DNA of 7,358 nucleotides. It comes from DASXTB01 sp036505615 (GTDB lineage: Bacteria > Acidobacteriota > UBA6911 > JACQSX01). The stretch spans positions 1 through 7,358 of the forward strand of contig DASXTB010000282.1 of the NCBI GenBank assembly GCA_036505615.1. The letters run 5' to 3'. Of this stretch, positions 1 through 5,929 are shown piece by piece (position 1 is the stretch's first letter; every line of letters begins with the position of its first letter). The translations under genes and the position numbers were made by a program. A model generated the notes under the pieces. It saw nothing but the letters and a program-made list of their open reading frames with translations, made no database searches and had not been told where the DNA came from.

Positions 1-6
1 CGATCT

Positions 7-86
7 CGGATCAACGCGGATATTCTTAGGTCTAGCAATAACTTTCGAAAATAAAAACATCAGCCAAGAATATCCGCGTTGATCCG
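7..86. repeat. Perfect 21-bp inverted repeat (REP-like hairpin) downstream of glyA
   Basis: Bases 7-27 and 66-86 are exact reverse complements, separated by a 38-base AT-rich spacer. The right arm continues to about base 101 as three near-copies of a 10-base unit: ATCCGCGTTG, ATCCGCGCTA, ATCTGCGGCT. The element lies 50 bases beyond the glyA stop codon, so a glyA transcript would contain the hairpin. It has no U-run after the stem, so a plain intrinsic terminator is unlikely. A dispersed REP-type element that may block 3' exonucleases or act as a bidirectional end structure fits better. I associate similar ATCCGCG/ATCTGCGG intergenic repeats with acidobacterial and verrucomicrobial genomes, but this is from memory. 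Confidence 0.8.
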
Positions 87-135
87 CGCTAATCTGCGGC
101 TGTATTTGTCACTATCAAACCCCAATCACGATTTT

Positions 136-1410
136 TCACACCTTGGTGGCTAATCTTTGTCTGGGGACGTACAACGGGAAATGATCTGCCAACTGGAGCA
201 CTTTTTCTTTTACTTTACGCTGCCGCGATTCGTCGTCCACACCCTGCAGCACGTAAGCGATCCATTCGCCGATCTGTTCCATCTCCGTTTCCTTCATCCC
301 GCGGGTGGTAACTGCGGGTGTGCCCATGCGGATGCCGCTGGCCACAAAAGGGGGATTGGTTTCAAAGGGGATTGTGTTTCTATTGACTGTAACGTTGGCC
401 CGATCGAGAGCCTCTTCGGCTTGTTTTCCCGTGATCCCTCGTGAAAAGACATCGACGAGAAAGAGGTGATTATCCGTTCCGCCTGACACAATGCGACAGC
501 CTTGCGCAGCAAGGGTTCTGGCCAGCGTGGCGGCGTTGCGAACGATCTGTTTCTGGTACTCCCCGAATTCCGGCTTTAGCGCCTCCTGAAAGCAAACGGC
601 TTTTGCCGCGATCATGTGAACCAGCGGTCCCCCCTGCACCCCGGGGAAGACAACTTTGTCCAGATCTTTTGCGCGCGACGCCTGGCACAGCACCATCCCG
701 GCGCGGGGCCCGCGCAGTGTCTTGTGAGTAGTGCTGGTAACGAAGTCGGCGTGAAGAACCGGGCTTGGATGCAACCCGGTGGCAACCATTCCTGCGATGT
801 GAGCGATGTCCGACATATGGACGGCTCCGATGGATTGCGCAATCGCACCCACGCGCTTGAAGTCAATGATCCGAGAATAGGCGCTGGCGCCCGTTATGAT
901 CATCTTTGGTTTTTCTTTTTGAGCGATTCGCTCCATTTCATCATAGTCGATGGTCTCCGTCTCTCGATTCACGCCGTAGGCAACGATTTGAAACATCCTT
1001 CCTGAAAAATTGAGCTTGTGGCCGTGCGTCAAGTGGCCGCCGTGGGACAGGTTCATTCCCAGTACCTTGTCTCCCGGCTGCAGCGCCGCCAAGTAAACCG
1101 CCATGTTGGCCTGGCTGCCGGAGTGAGGCTGCACGTTGGCATGCTCGGCATGAAAAAGCTTTTTAGCGCGCTCGATGGCGAGGGATTCCACACGGTCGGC
1201 AAATTCGCAGCCGCCGTAGTACCTCTTGCCCGGATACCCTTCGGCGTACTTATTAGTAAAAACGGATCCCATCGCCTCAAGCACAGCTTCGCTGACGAAG
1301 TTTTCCGAAGGGATCAGCTCCAGATGCGTGTGTTCTCGCCGGGCTTCGTTGGCAATGGCCTCGGCAACGTCGGGATCTCGCTGTTCCAGATTCATCTCAA
1401 AAGGACTCAT
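136..1410 (-). CDS. glyA: Serine hydroxymethyltransferase
   Basis: This PLP enzyme interconverts serine plus tetrahydrofolate with glycine plus 5,10-methylene-tetrahydrofolate in the cytoplasm, and is the main source of one-carbon units. The 424-residue protein is full length for the bacterial family (about 415-430). Visible signatures are LIPSENFVS near residues 32-40, the YAEGYPGKRYYGG substrate/dimer segment at 55-67, the HGGHLTHG stretch at 123-130, SDIAHIAG with the PLP-ring Asp201 and His204, and TTHKTLRGPR with the Schiff-base lysine Lys230. Gly-rich VFPGVQGGP follows at 254-262. The ATG at 1410 has no obvious Shine-Dalgarno; Met6 (ATG at 1395) is a possible alternative start. The upstream region holds a degenerate heptamer repeat, and the gene is divergent from the LarA-like gene. 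A few positions differ from the common consensus (SDIAHIAGMVATG, GPRAGM) but no catalytic residue is lost. Confidence 0.98.
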   Translation of the reverse strand: MSPFEMNLEQRDPDVAEAIANEARREHTHLELIPSENFVSEAVLEAMGSVFTNKYAEGYPGKRYYGGCEFADRVESLAIERAKKLFHAEHANVQPHSGSQANMAVYLAALQPGDKVLGMNLSHGGHLTHGHKLNFSGRMFQIVAYGVNRETETIDYDEMERIAQKEKPKMIITGASAYSRIIDFKRVGAIAQSIGAVHMSDIAHIAGMVATGLHPSPVLHADFVTSTTHKTLRGPRAGMVLCQASRAKDLDKVVFPGVQGGPLVHMIAAKAVCFQEALKPEFGEYQKQIVRNAATLARTLAAQGCRIVSGGTDNHLFLVDVFSRGITGKQAEEALDRANVTVNRNTIPFETNPPFVASGIRMGTPAVTTRGMKETEMEQIGEWIAYVLQGVDDESRQRKVKEKVLQLADHFPLYVPRQRLATKV

Positions 1411-1423
1411 AGTGAAACGAGAA

Positions 1424-1455
1424 GTTACAAGTTTCGGGTTTCAAGTTACAAGTTA
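1424..1455. repeat. Short degenerate heptamer repeat upstream of glyA
   Basis: Four successive 7-base units can be read: GTTACAA, GTTTCGG, GTTTCAA, GTTACAA, followed by a partial GTTA. The phase matches the heptamer arrays near 3192 and 5700 (unit GTNNNAA/G), so this looks like a diverged or AT-rich member of the same family. It begins 13 bases from the glyA start codon and would be in the 5' leader or promoter of glyA. Function is unknown. Confidence 0.65.
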
Positions 1456-1709
1456 AAAAGAAAGGCCGGCCCTAAACCCGGAGTTTGGACATTTTGCTGC
1501 GGGCGTTTCAAGATTGCCCACCAGTCAGCCACCGAGCCGCGACCGGAAGGGCGCGGTGCGCCATCACAGCCTTACTGCTGCGATCCCATTGCAAGATGAC
1601 GAACTATCTACGGTTTTGCTCCTCCTCTAGAGAATTCACATTGGTGCCGCTCCCTTTCGGTCGCGGTTGTGGTGGTTGCCTGGCGGCCGCACGGACAATT
1701 TATAGTCAG

Positions 1710-1738
1710 TTGTACACCAGGCCTTCCCAGCCTAGAAT
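1710..1738 (+). promoter_or_regulatory. Candidate sigma70-type promoter for the LarA-like gene
   Basis: TTGTAC at 1710-1715 and TAGAAT at 1733-1738 are separated by 17 bases. The -10 box matches TATAAT at five of six positions, but the -35 box matches only the leading TTG. Transcription would begin at about 1745, making the GTG at 1746 nearly leaderless or leaving a short leader for the ATG at 1773. TATAGT at 1701-1706 is an alternative -10 with a poorer spacing to TTGCCT (19 bases). Seen only as sequence matches. Confidence 0.25.
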
Positions 1739-1745
1739 AGGGTCT

Positions 1746-3065
1746 GTGACTACGTCCAACTTTGTCCCCCGAATGTTTCGTGCGCACCAGTTGTTTCCCC
1801 GTCCGCGTGTCGAAGATATTCCCGCCACGGTACTCGAAGAACTGGAGCAACTATTCTCCGACGGGCAAACTTCGCTGCGGCCGGGAATGAAAATCGGCGT
1901 GACGGTCGGGAGCCGCGGCATTGCCGAGATTGCCACCATCGCTCGAGCCGCGGTCGATTTTTTCAAATCGCTCAGGATTGAGGCTTTCATCATTGCCGCA
2001 ATGGGGAGTCATGGCGGCGCGACTGCCGAGGGGCAGCGCAGTCTGATCGCTCATTACGGTGTTACTGAGGACGCCATGGGTTGTCCGGTTCGGTGCGAAA
2101 TGGAGACGCTCTCGCTGGGACGAGGAGCGGCGGACGTCGAGGTATTCATGGCAAGAACGGCGTGGGAGTCGGATGGAATTCTGCTGCTGAACCGCATCAA
2201 GCCGCATACTGATTTTAAAGGAAAGATCGAAAGCGGACTGGCTAAAATCTGCGCCATCGGGTTGGGTAAGCTGGAAGGTGCGCGCGAGTATCACAGCCGC
2301 ATTTTCGATCTGGGACTGGAGCAGGCGATTCGGATCGCGACAGAAAAGATCCTGGCTACGGGAAAGATAATCGGCGGCCTTGGCATCCTGGAAAACGCAT
2401 ACCACGAGACAGCCCGCCTGGCTGCAGTCCCGGTGTCCTGTTTTTTTGATACCGAGGAGAAGCTTCTGCTCGAAGCAAAAGGATTGATGGGAAGGCTCCC
2501 CTTCGATGAAGTCGATTTGCTTATCTGCGACCGAATAGGAAAGAACATCTCCGGCACCGGCCTCGATACCAATATTATCGGCCGCAGTGTCCATGGTTAT
2601 ATCCAGGGAGTGCCATGGATAGAGGGAATGCCCGCGATCCATCGAATCTTCGTGCGAGATCTTTCGGAGGAGACCGATGGTAACGGCGTGGGGATGGGCC
2701 TGGCAGACTTTTCCACTTCCAGGATGATGCAGAAGGTCGACCAGAGGGTAACACAGCTTAATGCTTTTACCGCCCGGACTCCCTTTGGGGCTAAGCAACC
2801 CGCCTTACTTGCCACCGACCGCGAAGCGATCGCGACAGCATTGAGTACCTGCCGGCCGCGGGCGGAAGGACCGCTGGTAGTGCATATCCAAGACACTTTG
2901 GCGCTCGAATGCGTTTCTCTCTCCGAAGCATTTCTCCCAGCGGCACGCTCCACTTCAAGCCTCGAGGTCCTTAGTGATCCTGAACCAATGAGATTTGATT
3001 CAGAGGGGTGGATGCGCTCGCCGTTCCAAGGAGTCGCAGATAGCAAGTTACATGCGGAGAGTTAA
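1746..3065 (+). CDS. Lactate racemase N-terminal domain (DUF2088/LarA-like) protein
   Basis: The 439-residue protein (numbered from GTG 1746) belongs to the single-domain LarA-like family, recognised by GSRGIA (56-61), AMGSHGGATAEGQ (85-97), NRIKPHTDF (149-157), SGLAKICAIGLGK (163-175) and DRIGKNISGTGLDTN (262-276). LarA itself racemises lactate with a nickel-pincer (NPN) cofactor. By motif position, His89, His154, Lys167 and His183 appear to match its cofactor and catalytic His/Lys residues. The substrate cannot be told; another 2-hydroxyacid is possible. No larB/C/E cofactor genes are in the window. No signal peptide is seen, so it is probably cytoplasmic. The start is uncertain: the frame is open from 1485, ATG 1773 would give 430 residues, and GTG 1746 retains the short leader before PRM that family members normally have. 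Shine-Dalgarno signals are weak for both. It converges on proS, and the last codons resemble the local heptamer repeat. Confidence 0.88.
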   Translation: MTTSNFVPRMFRAHQLFPRPRVEDIPATVLEELEQLFSDGQTSLRPGMKIGVTVGSRGIAEIATIARAAVDFFKSLRIEAFIIAAMGSHGGATAEGQRSLIAHYGVTEDAMGCPVRCEMETLSLGRGAADVEVFMARTAWESDGILLLNRIKPHTDFKGKIESGLAKICAIGLGKLEGAREYHSRIFDLGLEQAIRIATEKILATGKIIGGLGILENAYHETARLAAVPVSCFFDTEEKLLLEAKGLMGRLPFDEVDLLICDRIGKNISGTGLDTNIIGRSVHGYIQGVPWIEGMPAIHRIFVRDLSEETDGNGVGMGLADFSTSRMMQKVDQRVTQLNAFTARTPFGAKQPALLATDREAIATALSTCRPRAEGPLVVHIQDTLALECVSLSEAFLPAARSTSSLEVLSDPEPMRFDSEGWMRSPFQGVADSKLHAES

Positions 3066-3177
3066 AAGGCTGTAAAAATCTGGCTTTTCTCACCAAGTTT
3101 TGGGTCAGCAGAGTAGCCCTGGGGACGGCCGTTGATGTTTCTTCAATACTCCCTACTGCATTGTCTCAATCGCCAAA
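3066..3177. other. Short convergent intergenic region
   Basis: This 112-base gap separates the stop codons of the convergent LarA-like gene and proS. A weak imperfect stem, AAAAGGC (3064-3070) with GGCTTTT (3082-3088) and one mismatch, ends in four T residues and could be a poor terminator for the plus-strand gene. No comparable structure is evident for proS. Confidence 0.4.
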
Positions 3178-4917
3178 TCAAAAATTATCTTGACCTTCGA
3201 CTTTCGACTTTCGACTTTCGACTTGCGCTTGGCGCATTTCCGTGAGCTTCTGGGGCGCATCCGCGATCGCTACGTCGTGCTTTGTTCGCGTGGCGCGATG
3301 GAAAATCTCCACCTTTCCCTCCTTGATCCGATTTCCTACGGTAATCCGGTATGGAATCCCGATTAAATCGGCGTCCTTAAATTTCACCCCGGGACGCTCG
3401 TCGCGGTCATCCCAAATCACTTCCAGACCGGAAGCAATCAACCTGCCGTAAAAATCCTCAGCCACCCGCGACTGATCACTGTCGTTGCTGTTGACCTGCG
3501 AAATCACCACATCGAAGGGAGCGATACTTTCCGGCCAGACAATTCCGTCTTCATCGCCGTAAAGCTCGATGGCAGCACTCATGATCCGCTCCAACCCGAT
3601 CCCGTAACTGCCCATCACCAGGGGAATCCTTTCGCCCGCTTCGTTGAGAACATACGCACCCATCGATTCGGAATACTTCAGCCCGAGTTTGAAAATATGG
3701 CCTATTTCCATCGCGCGGAAAACTTCCACAGGCTTCTTGCAGTGTATGCAGAGCTCTCCCGACCGGGCGCTGCGCAGGTCGAAATACTCCGGCTTAAAGT
3801 CCTCATCCGGCGTGAGGTTCTTGTAATGGTAGTCATCCCGATTAGCGCCGCTAACAAGGTTTTTCCGGCCGCGCAGCGAATGATCGGCTATGATTCGCAC
3901 GCCGCTCAATCGATAGGGGCCAAGACTTCCGGGATCGGCTCCAAAAAACCGGCGAATTTCGTCCGGATGGGCAGGACGAAGCGCCCTCGCTTGGAGAGCG
4001 GTCTCCAGTTTGGCCTCGTTCACCTCATGATCTCCGCGAACCAAGACAAGTGTGGGTTTTTCGTCGGCCATGTAGACTACCGATTTCATCTGCTGCGATG
4101 GCTTGATCTTCAAGAATTCCGCCACCTGGGCGATGGTCTTCTGGCCCGGGGTGTGGACCTCTTCAGGTTTTAGATCGCTGCCGGCGTCGTGCGCTGCGGG
4201 GACTTCAGTTGAGGCTTTCTCAAGATTAGCGGCATACCCGCAGGCAGGGCAGGAGACCACAAAGTCCTCCCCCGCTTCCGACCGGACCACAAACTCTTGG
4301 GATCCTGTGCCGCCCATGGCTCCGCTGTGAGCGTCAATTACGTTGTACCGAAGCCCACAGCGGTCAAAGATTCGATAATACGCGTGGTAGTGTTTCAGAT
4401 AACTCTTGTCCAAGCCATCCCAACTGGTGTCGAAAGAATAGCTGTCCTTCATGATGAACTGCCGCACGCGCAGAAGGCCCGACTTGGGTCTCGGCTCATC
4501 GCGGAATTTTACCTGGATCTGGTACCAGATCTGGGGCAACTCCTTGTACGAACGAACAGCGTCGCGAATGATCGCGGTGAAGACCTCTTCGTGGGTCATC
4601 CCCAGGCACATGTCGCGCTGGTAGCGGTCTTTAAGGCGAAACATGCTATCGCCCATCACCTCCCAGCGTCCGCTTTCCTTCCAGATCTCGGCGGGATGAA
4701 GCGCCGGTAGGTAAAACTCCTGACCGATTCGGTTCATTTCCTCGCGGATGATGCGGGTGATTTTTTCCATCACCCGTTGGGCCAGCGGCAGATAAGAGTA
4801 AATGCCGGCGCCCAACTGGCGGATGAATCCGGCTCGCAGCAGCAGCTGATGGCTCTTAAACTCAGCATCCGATGGAAGTTCGCGCAACGTCGGGATGAAT
4901 GCTTTAGACCATTTCAT
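3178..4917 (-). CDS. proS: Prolyl-tRNA synthetase, bacterial type with editing domain
   Basis: Class II aminoacyl-tRNA synthetase that charges tRNA(Pro) with proline and hydrolyses mischarged Ala-tRNA(Pro). At 579 residues it is close to the usual bacterial length (about 570). Visible parts are motif 1 around 30-66 (RQLGAGIYSYLPLA), the TxE proline-site segment GMTHEE at 106-111, motif 2 FRDEPRPKSGLLRVRQF at 138-154, an inserted YbaK-like editing domain at about 235-395 with Lys278 of KSVVYMAD in the position of the catalytic editing lysine, motif 3 GSYGIGLERI at 436-445, and the anticodon-binding domain at about 468-560. Two CxxC pairs (223/226 and 390/393) flank the editing domain, as in many homologues. 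The last roughly 14 residues (VESRKSKVEGQDNF) are encoded by a heptamer DNA repeat and look like an acquired tail. The ATG at 4917 lies 19 bases after the ZIP stop, with only a weak Shine-Dalgarno, suggesting co-transcription or coupling with the transporter gene. Confidence 0.98.
   Translation of the reverse strand: MKWSKAFIPTLRELPSDAEFKSHQLLLRAGFIRQLGAGIYSYLPLAQRVMEKITRIIREEMNRIGQEFYLPALHPAEIWKESGRWEVMGDSMFRLKDRYQRDMCLGMTHEEVFTAIIRDAVRSYKELPQIWYQIQVKFRDEPRPKSGLLRVRQFIMKDSYSFDTSWDGLDKSYLKHYHAYYRIFDRCGLRYNVIDAHSGAMGGTGSQEFVVRSEAGEDFVVSCPACGYAANLEKASTEVPAAHDAGSDLKPEEVHTPGQKTIAQVAEFLKIKPSQQMKSVVYMADEKPTLVLVRGDHEVNEAKLETALQARALRPAHPDEIRRFFGADPGSLGPYRLSGVRIIADHSLRGRKNLVSGANRDDYHYKNLTPDEDFKPEYFDLRSARSGELCIHCKKPVEVFRAMEIGHIFKLGLKYSESMGAYVLNEAGERIPLVMGSYGIGLERIMSAAIELYGDEDGIVWPESIAPFDVVISQVNSNDSDQSRVAEDFYGRLIASGLEVIWDDRDERPGVKFKDADLIGIPYRITVGNRIKEGKVEIFHRATRTKHDVAIADAPQKLTEMRQAQVESRKSKVEGQDNF
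3192..3226. repeat. Heptamer repeat array inside the 3' end of proS
   Basis: Five contiguous 7-base units on the plus strand read GACCTTC, GACTTTC, GACTTTC, GACTTTC, GACTTGC. They are the complement orientation of the array at 5700-5824 and the same orientation as that at 5855-5925. The array is in frame with proS and encodes the residues around QVESRKSKVEG, just before the stop codon at 3178-3180. Because 7 is not a multiple of 3, each added or lost unit would shift the frame of the proS tail. Confidence 0.92.
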
Positions 4918-4936
4918 TCAAATATCCAGGGCAAAT

Positions 4937-5674
4937 TTATATTAAAGAGTTGAGCAGCAACTCAGTAACAAAATAAAACAGCGCTCCCAAAAAAACCACT
5001 CCACTCACCCAGACGCGCCCCTCTCTGTTAACTTCGGGGATGAGGTCGGAAGCCGCAACATACAGCGTGACTCCGGCGCTGAAGGGAAGCGCATAGCGTA
5101 CAGCGGCTGCGACCAGAGAGACAGAAATAACCCCCAGAAATGTCGCTCCGGCGATCAGTTCAGCCGAGAATCGAGAGGTGCGGCGGCTCTTTCCCGCTGC
5201 GCGCATAATGGAGGCAGCGGTAAAACCTTCGGGAATTTTATGCAGCAGGACCGCGACGAAGAGCAGAATTCCTAGTTTGGCCGAGATGGCGAAACCAGAC
5301 GCAATGAGCGCTCCGTCAAAAAACGCGTGCAGAGTCATCCCCAGAACGGCCGTATATCCCACGTGCGCCTGCTCGTAAGGCTCATGGTGGGTCTCCTCTC
5401 CGAAGTGAAAGTGAGGAGCAACGGTGTGTTGAAAGAACTGCATGAACAAGTATCCGCCCAGCAGAATCAAGGGGGTCTGTGGATTTAGAGCGAGACTGTT
5501 CGGCAAGACGGCGATGAAGGTTGCCGCTAAGAGAAAACCAGCGCCCATTGCAATTAACAGGCGCAACAGAAAACGATCGACAACCTTCTGATATGACACT
5601 GCGTACCCGCCGATGACGTTGGCGCCGGCGGCAACGGTACCCAGGATCAGCGTGGCATAAAAGCTTTTTGACAT
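4937..5674 (-). CDS. ZIP-family divalent metal transporter
   Basis: Inner-membrane permease of the ZIP family, which moves Zn2+ or related divalent cations into the cytoplasm. The 245-residue length suits a compact bacterial ZIP. About seven or eight hydrophobic segments can be drawn (roughly 5-27, 36-57, 67-83, 105-129, 133-156, 171-193, 197-213, 221-244). The family metal site is clear: HAFFDG (His116, Asp120) in one helix and HKIPEG (His145, Glu149) in the next. A His-rich loop at 83-104 with HFHFGEETHH (88-97) is a likely cytoplasmic metal-sensing or delivery loop. SDLIPE at 209-214 is also typical. Which metal is carried cannot be read from sequence. The ATG at 5674 has no strong Shine-Dalgarno. 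The gene precedes proS by 19 bases and follows a large inverted repeat array. No Zur or Fur box is evident. Confidence 0.94.
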   Translation of the reverse strand: MSKSFYATLILGTVAAGANVIGGYAVSYQKVVDRFLLRLLIAMGAGFLLAATFIAVLPNSLALNPQTPLILLGGYLFMQFFQHTVAPHFHFGEETHHEPYEQAHVGYTAVLGMTLHAFFDGALIASGFAISAKLGILLFVAVLLHKIPEGFTAASIMRAAGKSRRTSRFSAELIAGATFLGVISVSLVAAAVRYALPFSAGVTLYVAASDLIPEVNREGRVWVSGVVFLGALFYFVTELLLNSLI

Positions 5675-5699
5675 GACATTAACTCAGGGATGTTCCAAA

Positions 5700-5824
5700 G
5701 TCCAAAGTCGCAGATCGAAAGTCGCAACTCGCAGGTCGCAAGTCCAGAGTCCAAAGTCAAAATCGCAGGTCGCAAGTCGCAGGTCGCAGGTCGAAGGTCC
5801 AAAGTCCAAAGTCGAAAGTCGGAG
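5700..5824. repeat. Heptamer array, left arm of an inverted pair
   Basis: About 18 successive 7-base units, drawn from GTCCAAA, GTCGCAG, GTCGCAA, GTCGAAA and close variants, run without interruption except for one 6-base unit near 5756-5768. The array starts 26 bases upstream of the ZIP start codon. With the opposed array at 5855-5925 it can form a long imperfect hairpin across a 30-base spacer. All six reading frames through it give low-complexity SKVE/SQVA/TCDLRP-type translations, so open frames here should not be called genes. Confidence 0.95.
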
Positions 5825-5854
5825 GCCGAATTGACAACAGATGTTCTGGCTCGT

Positions 5855-5925
5855 GACCTGCGACTTGCGACCTGCGACTTTTTGACTTTGGACTTGCGAC
5901 CTTCGATCTTCGACCTGCGACCTTC
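5855..5925. repeat. Heptamer array, right arm of an inverted pair
   Basis: Ten units of the complementary form (GACCTGC, GACTTGC, GACCTTC, GACTTTG and variants) run with one 8-base unit at 5876-5883. The array ends 4 bases before the ychF stop codon on the opposite strand, so it fills the immediate 3' flank of ychF. Base pairing with 5700-5824 would put a long stem in any ychF-ZIP read-through transcript. No U-run typical of an intrinsic terminator follows it. Confidence 0.95.
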
Positions 5926-5929
5926 TTTT

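Larger units (their letters stand above)
1411..1745. other. Divergent intergenic region between glyA and the LarA-like gene
   Basis: This 335-base stretch separates two divergent genes and should contain both promoters. The glyA-proximal end holds heptamer repeats (1424-1455). The middle (about 1500-1690) is GC-rich, with only weak imperfect stems such as CCGCG...CGCGG around 1532-1553. The right end holds candidate -10 boxes for the plus-strand gene: TATAGT at 1701-1706 and TAGAAT at 1733-1738. The plus reading frame stays open from 1485, but the translation before about residue 85 is Arg/Cys/Ser-rich and unlike the LarA-like family, so I treat it as non-coding. I see no RNA gene or riboswitch here, including no convincing glycine-riboswitch architecture ahead of glyA. 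Confidence 0.6.

Noticed and set aside
1..86. rho-independent terminator for glyA formed by the 21-bp inverted repeat
   Set aside because: The loop is 38 bases long and no U-run follows the stem on the glyA-sense strand; a REP-like element is the better description.
1018..1599. 193-codon plus-strand open frame overlapping the 5' part of glyA
   Set aside because: Mostly antisense to glyA, then runs through the heptamer repeat and GC-rich spacer. No recognisable family.
1485..1745. Upstream extension of the LarA-like reading frame
   Set aside because: The frame is open, but the translation is Arg/Cys-rich, unlike the family, and has no ribosome binding site. Family members begin only a few residues before the PRM motif.
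1851..2798. 315-codon open frame on the minus strand opposite the LarA-like gene
   Set aside because: It is fully antisense to a conserved gene, and its translation shows no domain and an unusual Cys/His/Ser mix. It is a shadow of the GC-rich coding frame.
3064..3088. Intrinsic terminator after the LarA-like gene
   Set aside because: The stem has only six pairs with a mismatch and the T-run is four bases, so it is too weak to call as a separate feature.
5700..5925. CRISPR array
   Set aside because: The period is 7 bases with no spacer-repeat alternation and no cas genes nearby.
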